This document shows positions 51,991 to 61,362 of a DNA stretch of 64,000 nt, in pieces. A program made the translations under genes and the position numbers. The stretch's first letter is position 1. The number at the start of each line of letters is the position of its first letter. A model generated the notes under the pieces. It worked only from the letters and a program-made list of their open reading frames with translations, was not told the origin of the DNA and ran no database searches. The stretch is from Luoshenia tenuis (lineage in GTDB: Bacteria; Bacillota; Clostridia; Christensenellales; GCA-900066905): assembly GCF_014384745.1 (NCBI RefSeq), contig NZ_JACRSO010000005.1, positions 62,001 through 126,000 of the forward strand, read 5' to 3'.

Positions 51991-52419
51991 ATGATGACAG
52001 CAGAGCGGATCGAAACACTCAAGGCGCGGGCCCTGCAGGCTATGCAGGGGGCATACGCGCCTTATTCCCACTTCCGCGTGGGCGCGGCAGTACTCGCGGC
52101 AGACGGCGCGATTTATACCGGCTGCAATATTGAAAACAGCGCCTACAGCGCCACCTGCTGCGCGGAGCGGGTGGCGGTATTCTCCGCCGTGGCGGCGGGG
52201 GCCAGGCAGATAACGGCCGTGGCCATCGTATCGGACAGCCAGGGGGCTACCTACCCCTGCGGGGTGTGCCGCCAGGTGCTCAGCGAGTTTGCCGCGGACG
52301 GAGAGATGCAGGTCTATTGCGGCAGCGCGGGCGGGCAATGGCTGGAGACCACTCTGTCGCGCTTGCTGCCCCACGCCTTTAAGGCGGCGGATATGCCAGG
52401 ACATGAGGAAAAGGAGTAA
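51991..52419 (+). CDS. cdd: Cytidine deaminase
   Basis: 142 residues; ATG 51991 or 51994 follow AAAGGAAAA. Canonical tetrameric Cdd: YSHFRVGAAVL near residue 25, CAERVAVF with the catalytic Glu, and PCGVCRQVLSEF with the second zinc Cys pair. It deaminates cytidine and deoxycytidine. This is the copy in the standard dgkA-cdd-era position; a second, divergent one lies at 12273. Confidence 0.96.
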   Translation: MMTAERIETLKARALQAMQGAYAPYSHFRVGAAVLAADGAIYTGCNIENSAYSATCCAERVAVFSAVAAGARQITAVAIVSDSQGATYPCGVCRQVLSEFAADGEMQVYCGSAGGQWLETTLSRLLPHAFKAADMPGHEEKE

Positions 52420-52424
52420 GTGAT

Positions 52425-53321
52425 TTGGAGAAACAATACCGTTCCGGCTTCGTAGCGATCCTGGGCCGGCCCAATGTGGGCAAGTCCACGCTGCTCAACG
52501 CTTTGGTGGGGGAGAAGATCGCCATCGTATCCCACAAGCCCCAGACCACCCGCAACACCATCCAGGGGGTGCTCACCGGGGAGGGCTTTCAAATCGTATT
52601 TTTGGATACCCCGGGCATCCATCAGCCCAAAAACAAGCTGGGAGAGTACATGGTCAAGACCGCCTGGCGCTCGCTGGACGAGGTGGAGGCTATCCTGATG
52701 CTGGTGGACGCGGCCGCCGGCATCGGCGAGGGGGATCGGGCGCTGTTCCAGTCCCTGCAAAACCGCAAGGCCCCCCTGATTTTGGCCGTCAATAAGATGG
52801 ACGCGGCCAACGAGGATACGGCCAGGGCGCAGGTGGCGCACCTGCTCACCCTGGGCAGCGCCGACGAGGTGGTCTACATCTCGGCCCGCCGCCGCAAAGG
52901 ACTAAATGAGCTGGAAGCGGCGCTGCAAAAGCGCCTGCCCGAGGGGCCGCAGTACTTCCCGGAGGATATGATCACCGATCAGCCCGAGCAGCGGCTGATC
53001 TGCGAGATGATAAGGGAAAAGATGCTGATCCTGCTGCAAGAGGAGGTGCCCCACGGCATTGGCGTTGAGCTGATGGCCCTGCGCGAGCGCCAGGGCCAGG
53101 CGCTGATCGATATCGAGGCCACCATCTTTTGCGAACGCAGCAGCCACAAGGGCATCATCATCGGCAAGCAGGGCAGCATGCTGCGCAAGATCGGGCAGCA
53201 GGCCCGCTACGATATCGAAAAGCTGCTGGGCTGCCAGGTGAATCTGCAGCTCTGGGTCAAGGTGCGGGAAAACTGGCGCAATTCTCCCCTGGCCCTTAAA
53301 GAGCTGGGCTATCAGGATTGA
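52425..53321 (+). CDS. era: GTPase Era
   Basis: 298 residues from TTG 52425, AAAAGGAG eight bases upstream. G1 GRPNVGKS (near residue 14), G3 DTPGI, G4 NKMD, then the KH domain (IEATIFCERSSHKGIIIGKQG, near 235). Era assembles the 30S ribosomal subunit and binds the 3' end of 16S rRNA. It partners functionally with YbeY encoded upstream. Confidence 0.97.
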   Translation: MEKQYRSGFVAILGRPNVGKSTLLNALVGEKIAIVSHKPQTTRNTIQGVLTGEGFQIVFLDTPGIHQPKNKLGEYMVKTAWRSLDEVEAILMLVDAAAGIGEGDRALFQSLQNRKAPLILAVNKMDAANEDTARAQVAHLLTLGSADEVVYISARRRKGLNELEAALQKRLPEGPQYFPEDMITDQPEQRLICEMIREKMLILLQEEVPHGIGVELMALRERQGQALIDIEATIFCERSSHKGIIIGKQGSMLRKIGQQARYDIEKLLGCQVNLQLWVKVRENWRNSPLALKELGYQD

Positions 53322-53332
53322 GGTGAAAAGCC

Positions 53333-54145
53333 GTGCCGCCTACCCTTAAGACCCTGGGCCTTACGGTACGCTATGCCAATTATAAGGATTATGACCGGAT
53401 GCTCAGCGTGCTCACCCCCACCGAGGGGCGGATCGACGCCATCGCCCGGGGCTGCCGCAGGCCCAAAAGCCGGCTGTCCGCCGCGGCGCAGCCCTTTGCC
53501 ATGGGGGAGTTTACCTTCAGCCTGCGGGGGCAGCGCCATGCGCTGAACCAGTTTGAACTGCAGGAGAGCTACTATCCCCTGCGGGAGGACCTGGGCCGCT
53601 TGAGCTATGCCAGCTATGTTACCGCCATGGCGGCGGAAGCCATCCAACCCCGCCAGCGGGCGGTGGATGAGTTTGCCCTGACGCTGCACGCCCTGGCCTT
53701 TCTGGCCTATTCGCAGATGCCGCCACAGGATGTGGCCATCATCTATACCATCCAGCTGATGGCCATGCTGGGCTACCGGATTGAAACGGGGCGGTGTGTG
53801 GCCTGCGGCCGGCGGGTGCAGGAGGGGGAGGCCGTGGGGTTTGATCCCCGGGCGGGCGGCGTGCTGTGCGCGGCTTGCACTGTGCGCGCCCCGCAGGCGC
53901 TGGCGGTGGACAAGGGTACCCTTAAAATGATGGGGTATATCGAGTCCATCGACCCGTCGCGCATGAACGTGCTGCGCTTAAGCGCCCGGGCGCGCGAGCA
54001 GCTGGGGGCGATCCTGCGGGGCTTTGCCGCCCACCGGATGGACGGGGCCCGGCGGCTGGGCCGCTTTATCGAAAAGATCGAGCAGGTGGAGGACAGCTTG
54101 CAAACCTTTATGAATAATGAAAGAAATACCCCGCAGGGCGGCTAA
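53333..54145 (+). CDS. recO: DNA repair protein RecO
   Basis: 270 residues from GTG 53333 (GAGGTG seven bases upstream). N-terminal OB fold (about 1-80), helical domain, and a zinc-binding pair (CVACGRR and CAAC, near residues 150 and 180). RecO helps load RecA in the RecFOR pathway. Last gene of the pgpH to recO run. Confidence 0.95.
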   Translation: MPPTLKTLGLTVRYANYKDYDRMLSVLTPTEGRIDAIARGCRRPKSRLSAAAQPFAMGEFTFSLRGQRHALNQFELQESYYPLREDLGRLSYASYVTAMAAEAIQPRQRAVDEFALTLHALAFLAYSQMPPQDVAIIYTIQLMAMLGYRIETGRCVACGRRVQEGEAVGFDPRAGGVLCAACTVRAPQALAVDKGTLKMMGYIESIDPSRMNVLRLSARAREQLGAILRGFAAHRMDGARRLGRFIEKIEQVEDSLQTFMNNERNTPQGG

Positions 54146-54151
54146 AATGGT

Positions 54152-54180
54152 TGCATTTAGCGGGCAATTGTATTAAAATA
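54152..54180 (+). promoter_or_regulatory. ppdK promoter
   Basis: TTGCAT, 17 bp, TAAAAT. The leader is about 95 nt. Confidence 0.6.
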
Positions 54181-54229
54181 TTAACGACTTGTCCGGCGGC
54201 TGTCGGAAAATCGGGCTTTTTTGCCTAAC

Positions 54230-54250
54230 AAACCGGGCTTGCCCGGTTTT
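54230..54250 (+). terminator. Hairpin in the ppdK leader
   Basis: AAACCGGGC/GCCCGGTTT with TTTT. It can end recO transcripts or attenuate ppdK; it lies 33 bp before the start. Confidence 0.55.
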
Positions 54251-54282
54251 GCATATGGAAAATTTTGAGGAGGAATTGGTGA

Positions 54283-56907
54283 ATGTCTAACAAGTACGTA
54301 TACCTGTTCTCGGAAGGGAACGCCGAGATGCGAAACCTGTTGGGCGGCAAAGGCGCCAACCTGGCCGAGATGACCGGTCTGGGCCTGCCTGTGCCCCAGG
54401 GCTTTACGGTAACGACGGAAGCGTGCACGCGCTATTATGAGGACGGCAAAGTCATTGCCGACGAGATCGTAGACCAGATCTATGAGGCTCTGGCCAAGAC
54501 GGAAGAGATCAACGGCAAAAAGTTTGGGGATCTGGAGAACCCCTTCCTGGTATCGGTCCGTTCCGGCGCCCGCGTGTCCATGCCTGGTATGATGGATACC
54601 ATCCTGAACCTGGGCCTGAACGATGTGGCCGTTAAGGGTCTGGCTAAGCTGACCCAGAACGAGCGCTTCGCTTATGACAGCTATCGCCGTTTCATCCAGA
54701 TGTTCTCCGACGTCGTGATGGAGATCGACAAGCGCAAGTTTGAAGATATCCTGGACGAGGTGAAGACCTCTGTGGGCGCCAAGGTGGATACCGACCTGAG
54801 CGCGGATGACCTGAAGGTGGTCGTGGAGAAGTACAAGGCCCTGTACCTCAAGGAGATGGGCGTGGAGTTCCCGCAGGATCCCAAGGTTCAGCTGCTCGAG
54901 TCCGTTAAGGCCGTGTTCCGCTCCTGGGACAACCCCCGCGCCAACGTATATCGCCGCATGAACGACATCCCGGGCGACTGGGGCACCGCCGTTAACGTGC
55001 AGGCCATGGTATTTGGTAACATGGGTGACGATTCCGGTACGGGCGTTGCCTTTACCCGTAACCCCGCCACCGGCGAGAACAAGCTGTATGGCGAGTACCT
55101 GTTCAACGCCCAGGGCGAGGACGTGGTTGCCGGTATCCGTACCCCCAACCCCATCGCCGACCTGCATAAGACCATGCCGGCCGTGTACGACCAGTTTGCC
55201 GAGATCGCCAACACCCTGGAGAAGCACTACCGCGACATGCAGGATATGGAGTTCACCATCGAGCGCGGCAAGCTCTACATGCTCCAGACCCGTAACGGCA
55301 AGCGTACCGCCGCCGCGGCGCTGAAGATCGCCGTGGACCTGGTGAACGAGGGCATGCTCACCAAGGAAGAGGCCGTGATGAAGGTCGAGCCCAAGCAGCT
55401 GGATAGCCTGCTGCACCCGCAGTTCAACGCTGACGCGCTGAAGAAAGCGGAAGTTATCGCCCGCGGCCTGCCCGCCTCCCCCGGCGCTGCCTGCGGTAAA
55501 GTTTACTTCACCGCGGAAGAGGCTGTGGAAGCGGCCAAGGACGGCAGCAAGGTCGTTCTGGTTCGTCTGGAGACCAGCCCGGAGGATATCGAGGGCATGT
55601 ATGCTTCTCAGGGTATCCTGACCGCCCGCGGCGGCATGACCAGCCACGCGGCCGTTGTGGCCCGCGGCATGGGCACCTGCTGTGTTGCCGGCTGCGGCGA
55701 CATCCGCATCAACGAAGAAGCCAAGACCTTTGAGGCCGCTGGCAAGACCTATAAAGAGGGCGACTACATCTCCATCGACGGCAGCACCGGTAATGTTTAC
55801 GGCGAGGCCGTGGAGACCATCGACGCCGCTGTGACGGGCGACTTCGCCACCCTGATGGGCTGGGCGGACGACATCCGTACCCTGAATGTGCGCACCAATG
55901 CCGACACGCCGCGCGACGCCCGCCAGGCCGTCAAGTTCGGCGCCGAGGGCATCGGCCTGTGCCGTACCGAGCATATGTTCTTCGATGAGGACCGCATCCC
56001 CGCCATGCGCGAGATGATCGTGGCCAAGACCGAGGAGCAGCGCCGCGCGGCACTGAACAAGCTGCTGCCCATGCAGAAGGCTGACTTTAAGGGCATTTAC
56101 GAGGCCATGGAGGGCCGCCCGGTGACCATCCGGTTCCTGGATCCCCCGCTGCACGAGTTCCTGCCCCACAACGATGAGGACATCGCGGCGCTGGCCAAGG
56201 AAATGGGCCTGACCTTTGATGAGCTCAAGGGCACCGTTGAGAGCCTGCATGAGTTTAACCCCATGCTGGGCCACCGCGGCTGCCGCCTGTCCGTCACCTA
56301 TCCCGAGATCGCTGAGATGCAGACCCGCGCGGTCATCGAGGCGGCCATCGAGGTGAAGGCGGAGAAGGGCTATGACATCCTGCCCGAGATCATGATCCCG
56401 CTGGTAGGCGAGGTCAAGGAGCTCAAGTACGTCAAGGCCGTCGTGGTGGAGACCGCCCAGAAGGTCATGGACGAAAAGGGCGTGAAGATCGACTACAAGG
56501 TGGGTACCATGATCGAGATCCCGCGCGCGGCGCTGACCGCTGACGAGATCGCCACCGAGGCGGAGTTCTTCTCCTTCGGTACCAACGACCTGACCCAGAT
56601 GACCTTCGGCTTCAGCCGTGACGACGCCGGCAACTTCCTGGATGATTACTATGCCAAGAAGATCTTCGAGAGCGATCCCTTCGCCCGTGTGGACCAGGTT
56701 GGCGTTGGCAAGCTGATGAAGATGGCCGTTGAGCTGGGCCGCACCACCCGTCCGGGGATGAAGATGGGCATCTGCGGTGAGCACGGCGGCGACCCGAGCA
56801 CGGTGGTGTTCTGCCACAACATCGGGCTGAACTACGTGTCCTGCTCGCCCTTCCGCGTGCCGATCGCGCGCCTGGCTGCTGCGCAGGCCGTGGTCATGGG
56901 CAAATAA
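54283..56907 (+). CDS. ppdK: Pyruvate phosphate dikinase
   Basis: 874 residues, ATG 54283 after GGAGGAATTGG. Domain order: N-terminal ATP-grasp (about 1-350), the phospho-His domain with GGMTSHAAV (catalytic His455, regulatory Thr453), and the PEP-binding TIM barrel with GTNDLTQMTFGFSRDD and the CGEHGGDP catalytic Cys region. It interconverts pyruvate and PEP using ATP/AMP and PPi/Pi, a key glycolytic step in clostridia. Codon use is visibly shifted toward CGT, GGT and GTT compared with its neighbours, as expected for a very highly expressed gene. Confidence 0.98.
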   Translation: MSNKYVYLFSEGNAEMRNLLGGKGANLAEMTGLGLPVPQGFTVTTEACTRYYEDGKVIADEIVDQIYEALAKTEEINGKKFGDLENPFLVSVRSGARVSMPGMMDTILNLGLNDVAVKGLAKLTQNERFAYDSYRRFIQMFSDVVMEIDKRKFEDILDEVKTSVGAKVDTDLSADDLKVVVEKYKALYLKEMGVEFPQDPKVQLLESVKAVFRSWDNPRANVYRRMNDIPGDWGTAVNVQAMVFGNMGDDSGTGVAFTRNPATGENKLYGEYLFNAQGEDVVAGIRTPNPIADLHKTMPAVYDQFAEIANTLEKHYRDMQDMEFTIERGKLYMLQTRNGKRTAAAALKIAVDLVNEGMLTKEEAVMKVEPKQLDSLLHPQFNADALKKAEVIARGLPASPGAACGKVYFTAEEAVEAAKDGSKVVLVRLETSPEDIEGMYASQGILTARGGMTSHAAVVARGMGTCCVAGCGDIRINEEAKTFEAAGKTYKEGDYISIDGSTGNVYGEAVETIDAAVTGDFATLMGWADDIRTLNVRTNADTPRDARQAVKFGAEGIGLCRTEHMFFDEDRIPAMREMIVAKTEEQRRAALNKLLPMQKADFKGIYEAMEGRPVTIRFLDPPLHEFLPHNDEDIAALAKEMGLTFDELKGTVESLHEFNPMLGHRGCRLSVTYPEIAEMQTRAVIEAAIEVKAEKGYDILPEIMIPLVGEVKELKYVKAVVVETAQKVMDEKGVKIDYKVGTMIEIPRAALTADEIATEAEFFSFGTNDLTQMTFGFSRDDAGNFLDDYYAKKIFESDPFARVDQVGVGKLMKMAVELGRTTRPGMKMGICGEHGGDPSTVVFCHNIGLNYVSCSPFRVPIARLAAAQAVVMGK

Positions 56908-56936
56908 GCCTGCACACAAAACCAAACAGCATTGAT

Positions 56937-56969
56937 AAAAGCGCTGCGGATTTTCCGCAGCGCTTTTTC
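56937..56969 (+). terminator. ppdK terminator
   Basis: AGCGCTGCGGA/TCCGCAGCGCT over three bases with TTTTT. A smaller GGCCGG/CCGGCC hairpin lies at 57015-57036. Confidence 0.9.
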
Positions 56970-57095
56970 TATCCGCCCGCATATGAATGCGCTTTGCAGG
57001 CACTTCTGGTTGAGGGCCGGATTTGAACAGCCGGCCAAACGGGGCCGCTGTTTGGCAACGGTTACGCTTCGCCGCTGTAAGGGGAGTTGAAGAGC

Positions 57096-57124
57096 TTGTC
57101 TATTAGTTTTGATGATGCTATAAT
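57096..57124 (+). promoter_or_regulatory. Promoter of the GT2-GtrA pair
   Basis: TTGTCT, 17 bp, TATAAT. Confidence 0.75.
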
Positions 57125-57175
57125 AAAAAACAACATTCAACCAAAATGTATATCATTTCAAAAAGGTGGATTCTA

Positions 57176-58150
57176 ATGAACAATATCCTTTACATCGTGA
57201 TCCCCTGCTATAATGAAGAAGAAGTATTGCCGGAAACGGCTAAACGTCTGAAAGTCAAAATGAATAGCCTGATCGAAAAGCGCAAGATCTCGCCTGAGAG
57301 CCGCGTGGTAATGGTGAACGACGGCTCAAAGGACAAGACCTGGCCGATCATCAGCGCCCTGCACGAAGAGGATCTGCTCTTTAGCGGCATCAATTTAAGC
57401 CGCAACCGCGGCCATCAAAACGCGCTGCTGGCGGGCCTTATGACCGTAAAGGACCTAGCCGATGCGGTGATCTCCATGGATGCGGACCTGCAGGACGATA
57501 TTAACGCCATCGACGAGATGGTGGACAAGTTCCTGGACGGGTGCGACATCGTGTATGGTGTGCGCTCCAAACGGACTACGGACAGCTTTTTCAAGCGTTT
57601 TACTGCCGAGAGTTTTTACCGGCTGATGAACGCGATGGGGGCCAATACGGTCTTTAACCATGCGGATTACCGCCTGATGAGCAAGCGCGCCCTGGAGGGG
57701 TTGGCTCAGTTTAAGGAGGTCAACCTGTTCTTGCGCGGTATCGTCCCCATGATCGGCTACCGCACGGATACCGTGACCTATGAGCGCAGCGAGCGCTTTG
57801 CCGGAGAAAGCAAGTATCCCCTTAAAAAGATGGTCGCCTTTGCCATGGAGGGCATCACCTCGCTGAGCGTCAAGCCCATCCGGCTGATCACGGGGCTGGG
57901 GTTTGTGGTCTTTATGGTCAGTATCATCATGCTGATCTATATCTTCGTGCGCTTTTGCATGGGCGCCACCGTGGCGGGCTGGGCCAGCGTGGCCGTATCG
58001 GTCTGGGCCATCGGGGGGCTGATGCTGCTGTCCATCGGCGTGGTGGGCGAGTATATCGGCAAGATCTACCTGGAATCCAAGGCGCGGCCGCGCTTTATTA
58101 TCGAGCAATTTTTAAATGAGAGCCACGAAAAGGGCGGAGAGGAAAAGTAG
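57176..58150 (+). CDS. GT2 glycosyltransferase (GtrB/DPM1-like)
   Basis: 324 residues from ATG 57176 (AAAGGTGGA six bases upstream). The N-terminal GT-A domain has IVIPCYNEEEVL, NDGSKDKTW and the metal-binding DADLQDD (near residue 101). Two C-terminal transmembrane helices follow (FVVFMVSIIMLIYIF and a second near 285), the GtrB or undecaprenyl-phosphate glycosyltransferase layout. It loads a sugar onto undecaprenyl phosphate in the cytoplasm. The following GtrA would flip the product, for example for wall or teichoic acid glycosylation. Confidence 0.92.
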   Translation: MNNILYIVIPCYNEEEVLPETAKRLKVKMNSLIEKRKISPESRVVMVNDGSKDKTWPIISALHEEDLLFSGINLSRNRGHQNALLAGLMTVKDLADAVISMDADLQDDINAIDEMVDKFLDGCDIVYGVRSKRTTDSFFKRFTAESFYRLMNAMGANTVFNHADYRLMSKRALEGLAQFKEVNLFLRGIVPMIGYRTDTVTYERSERFAGESKYPLKKMVAFAMEGITSLSVKPIRLITGLGFVVFMVSIIMLIYIFVRFCMGATVAGWASVAVSVWAIGGLMLLSIGVVGEYIGKIYLESKARPRFIIEQFLNESHEKGGEEK

Positions 58151-58153
58151 GCG

Positions 58154-58585
58154 ATGGCTAAAATATTTGATATGAAGCTGATCAAGTTTATCCTCGTAGG
58201 CGTGGCCAATACCCTGCTGAGCGCGGCGATCATGTTTTTGCTCTACAATCTGGCGCACTTTGGGTACTGGGGGTCGTCTGCCATCTCCTATGTGTTGGGC
58301 AGTATTTTAAGCTTTGTGCTCAACAAGACCTATACCTTTAAAAATAAGGATTCCATCTGGAAAACGGCGCTTAAATTTGCCCTGAATGTAGCGATATGCT
58401 ATGTGATCGCCTATAGCCTGGCCCAGCCGGTGGTGACGACATTGCTGCGCAATACGGGGTGGGAGACCAGCGTAGTCGAGCAGATATCCATGCTCGTTGG
58501 CATGTGCCTGTTTACTGCGCTCAACTATATTGGCCAGCGATTTTTTGCCTTTAAAGAAAAGGGAGATGACAAAAAGGCAGCATAA
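58154..58585 (+). CDS. GtrA-family flippase-like membrane protein
   Basis: 143 residues, ATG 58154 with GGAGAGG. Four transmembrane helices with the GtrA pattern KFILVGVANTLLSAAIMFLL at the start and a VLNKTYTF loop after helix 2. It begins 3 bp after the GT2 gene, and GtrA/GtrB pairs are standard, so it probably helps move the undecaprenyl-linked sugar across the membrane. Confidence 0.92.
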   Translation: MAKIFDMKLIKFILVGVANTLLSAAIMFLLYNLAHFGYWGSSAISYVLGSILSFVLNKTYTFKNKDSIWKTALKFALNVAICYVIAYSLAQPVVTTLLRNTGWETSVVEQISMLVGMCLFTALNYIGQRFFAFKEKGDDKKAA

Positions 58586-58689
58586 TGCTGGAAGCAGTTG
58601 GCCTTACCGGGAGCGCAGCTGTTCAATACTTGCGTAAGAGTTTTAAGATCGAGAAGGATTAAAACGTGCTGTATGGCTGAAAATAGGGG

Positions 58690-58725
58690 AGCGCCCGAGT
58701 CACTCGGGCGCTTCAGCTGTTTTAG
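58690..58725 (+). terminator. Terminator after GtrA
   Basis: AGCGCCCGAGT and ACTCGGGCGCT pair perfectly around a single C; the following T-run is interrupted. Confidence 0.65.
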
Positions 58726-58822
58726 CGGTGTTCATAACCTGGGTGTACGGACCAAAATGTTAACAGTTTTTTAGCGAAAGGTTAACGTTGTTTAATATCT
58801 GTAAAAAAAGGTGAAGGATGGT

Positions 58823-58850
58823 TTGACGCCAGGGCTTGACATGCTATAAT
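58823..58850 (+). promoter_or_regulatory. Promoter of the PHP-VanW-EAL genes
   Basis: TTGACG, 16 bp, TATAAT. Confidence 0.75.
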
Positions 58851-58900
58851 GAAATACATGGCTGAATTTGTCATACCCTATGAGTAAAGGCGGTAGTATA

Positions 58901-59746
58901 TTGACAGAGCAACTCCCTATTTTCGACCTGCACACCCACTCCACCGCGTCCGATGGAGCCTGCACGCCAGGCCAGGTGGTGCAGCAGGCGGCATGCCAGG
59001 GCGTAACTACCCTTGCCCTGACCGATCACGATACCGTATCCGGCGTGGCGGAGGCTATGAGCGCCGGGGAGAAGTTGGGGGTACGGGTGATACCGGGAGT
59101 GGAGCTGAGCGTGGAGCGCGCCTTTACCCTGCACATGCTGGGGTATTTTGTGGATACGCAAAAGGGTCCCCTGGTCGACCTGTTAAGCAGGATGCAGGCT
59201 CTGCGGCTGGAGCGCACGGCGCGCATGGTCGAGAAACTGCAAAAGCTGGGGATGGATATCACCTACGATGGGGTGCGCAAGTTTGCCTCGGGAGAGGTGA
59301 TCGCCCGGCCGCACGTGGCCCGGGCGCTGATGGAAAAAGGCTATGTAGATAGCGTCAAGGAGGCGTTTGAAAAGTATATCGGCTTGGGCGGGCCCGCTTA
59401 CGTGCCGAAAAGCAGCATGGACGCGCGGGAAGCCATTGGTGTGATCCGCGCCTCGGGCGGGGCTGCGGTGCTGGCGCACCCTCGGCTGATGCACCTGCCG
59501 CCGGACCAGACCGAGAGCCTGATCCGGGAGATGGCGCAGGCGGGGATGCGGGGGTTGGAGTGCTATTACCCCAAAAATCCGCCGGAGTTTACCGCATGGT
59601 GTGTGGGCTTGTGTGAGAAATACGGCCTGGTGGCTACCGGCGGCAGCGATTTTCACGGAGAGAACCGGCCGGGGCAGCCGGTGGGCACGGCGCAAAAGGG
59701 GGGCCGGCATCCGGCCGGTTACCCTGACTGCCTGCTGAATGATTAG
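58901..59746 (+). CDS. PHP-domain phosphoesterase (RNase AM / nucleoside bisphosphatase-like)
   Basis: 281 residues from TTG 58901, which has AAAGGCGG seven bases upstream; ATG 58880 would leave almost no leader. PHP motifs: DLHTHSTASDG, LTDHDTV, the PGVELS strand, VLAHPRL, and GGSDFHG. Homologues hydrolyse 3',5'-nucleoside bisphosphates and trim RNA 5' ends. Cytoplasmic. It precedes the VanW gene by 39 bp and may share its transcript. Confidence 0.9.
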   Translation: MTEQLPIFDLHTHSTASDGACTPGQVVQQAACQGVTTLALTDHDTVSGVAEAMSAGEKLGVRVIPGVELSVERAFTLHMLGYFVDTQKGPLVDLLSRMQALRLERTARMVEKLQKLGMDITYDGVRKFASGEVIARPHVARALMEKGYVDSVKEAFEKYIGLGGPAYVPKSSMDAREAIGVIRASGGAAVLAHPRLMHLPPDQTESLIREMAQAGMRGLECYYPKNPPEFTAWCVGLCEKYGLVATGGSDFHGENRPGQPVGTAQKGGRHPAGYPDCLLND

Positions 59747-59785
59747 CGTACGCGCTGAAAGTATGGGGATTGTGAGAGGTTGTTC

Positions 59786-61318
59786 ATGAATAAATTTCGT
59801 TTTTCAAGCACGCGCAAGAAGAGAAAGTACCGGGTGCGTAACGCTAAGGCTTTGATCGCCGCGGGCGTGACGCTGGTGGCGGTCATCGCGGCGGTGATCG
59901 TATTAAATATCCAGATCGGCCGCAGTTATGAGAGCCAGGTGCTGCACCGGGGCGTAGTGATCGAGGGCGTGGAGCTGGGCGGCAAAACGCCGCAGGAGGC
60001 CCTGGCGCTGGTGCAGGAGCAGGAGAAGGCGCGCTTGGCCGAGATCAACCTGACGCTGACCTTTGAGGAGGAATCCTGGAATTTTGATGCCGAGAGCCTG
60101 GGGGTCACCTCGGACGCACAGGCGCTGATCGATCAGGCGTTTAACCAGGCCAAGGAGATGAGCTGGTTTGACCACCTGAAGATGGTGCTGGGCTTTGGGC
60201 AGGGCTTTTCAAGCCCGGTCACCTTCAGCTATGACGAGGAGAAGGTGGACGCCATCATCACCCAGGTGGCCGAAAAGGTCAACGTGCCCATGCAAAACGC
60301 CAAGATGGAGTTTGACCCCAACAAGAGCGGCTCGGAGATGTTCCATGTAGTCGCCGAGGTGCAGGGCCGCCAGATCGATACCGAGGCGCTGGATACCAAC
60401 ATCCTCTCTGCGCTGATGAGTGACCCTCAGGCGCAGCTGGAGATCCCCACCAAGACCATAGAGCCGACGCTTTTGGCCAGCGACCTGCAAAAAACCACCA
60501 AGCTGCGCGGCCGGTTTGTCACCAATTTGGGCAACAGCTCCGCTGCGCGCACCCATAACGTCAAAGAATCCCTCAAGCAGTTTAACGGGATGGTGGTCAA
60601 CCCCGGGCAGGAGGTTTCCTTTAACGATACCACCGGCCCCCGTACGGCGGAGAACGGCTACCAGGATGCGCCGCTGATCGCCTCGGATAAATCGCTGCAG
60701 GATGGGCCGGGGGGCGGCGTATGCCAGTCCTCCACCACGATCTATAACGCCATTTTGAAGGCGGGGCTCAACTCCACCGTGCGCGCGCACCATTCTTTCC
60801 CTTCCTCTTACGTGGATAAGGGGTTTGACGCGACGGTAAACTACGGCTATCAGGATTATAAATTTATCAACGATACCGATCTGCCCTTTTATATCAAGAC
60901 CTACGTCAGCGGCAAGGACGTGGTGGTGGAGATCTACGGCGAGCCGCTGGAAGAAGGGGTGTCCATCTCTCTTGAGAGCGAACTGGTCAACACCACGCCC
61001 AAGGAGGAGCCCGAGATCGTGCAGGATACCGAGGGCAAGTATGTGACCTATACCGATGAAAAGAAGGAGGTCGTCCTTTCGCGGGACGGCTATGTGGTCA
61101 AAGCCTGGCGCATTTGGAAAAAAGACGGCGAGGAGATCAAGCGCGAGCTGCTGCATACGGATAACTACGAGGCCATCCGCGGCAAGACCTATGTGGGCGT
61201 GAAGGAGCGCGGCGCGGACACGCCGGCCACCGCATCGCCCAGCAAGGATGGAAATAACGATAACGGAGATACTAACCCGAACGAAAACGGCGGCAACGGA
61301 GAGGGCTCGCAAGAATAA
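59786..61318 (+). CDS. VanW-domain cell-envelope protein
   Basis: 510 residues, ATG 59786 after GAGAGG. An Arg/Lys-rich N-terminus is followed by one transmembrane helix (LIAAGVTLVAVIAAVIVL). An extracytoplasmic peptidoglycan-binding-like segment (about 60-230) comes next. The VanW domain covers about 240-380, with NPGQEVSFNDTTGPRT and GGGVCQSSTTIYNA. A G5-like stretch and a low-complexity Asn/Gly tail close the protein. The family is common in clostridial walls; VanW was named from a vancomycin cluster but has no proven enzymatic role. No vanHAX genes are here, so no link to resistance is implied. Confidence 0.9.
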   Translation: MNKFRFSSTRKKRKYRVRNAKALIAAGVTLVAVIAAVIVLNIQIGRSYESQVLHRGVVIEGVELGGKTPQEALALVQEQEKARLAEINLTLTFEEESWNFDAESLGVTSDAQALIDQAFNQAKEMSWFDHLKMVLGFGQGFSSPVTFSYDEEKVDAIITQVAEKVNVPMQNAKMEFDPNKSGSEMFHVVAEVQGRQIDTEALDTNILSALMSDPQAQLEIPTKTIEPTLLASDLQKTTKLRGRFVTNLGNSSAARTHNVKESLKQFNGMVVNPGQEVSFNDTTGPRTAENGYQDAPLIASDKSLQDGPGGGVCQSSTTIYNAILKAGLNSTVRAHHSFPSSYVDKGFDATVNYGYQDYKFINDTDLPFYIKTYVSGKDVVVEIYGEPLEEGVSISLESELVNTTPKEEPEIVQDTEGKYVTYTDEKKEVVLSRDGYVVKAWRIWKKDGEEIKRELLHTDNYEAIRGKTYVGVKERGADTPATASPSKDGNNDNGDTNPNENGGNGEGSQE

Positions 61319-61362
61319 TGGCGCTTCACAGGCCGGGTTAAAGGATAGCAGGAGTGAAAGGC

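Noticed and set aside
54181..57003. 940-codon minus-strand open frame opposite ppdK
   Set aside because: A mirror frame caused by strong codon bias of ppdK; the protein is His/Leu/Gly-rich without any domain, and it covers the terminator and promoter on both sides.
57015..57036. tRNA-like sequence after ppdK
   Set aside because: GGCCGG and CCGGCC around TTTGAA looks like a T-arm, but no acceptor, D or anticodon arms can be built around it.
59786..61318. VanW protein as a sign of vancomycin resistance
   Set aside because: VanW-domain proteins are widespread in clostridia; no vanH, vanA/B ligase or vanX genes are in the window.
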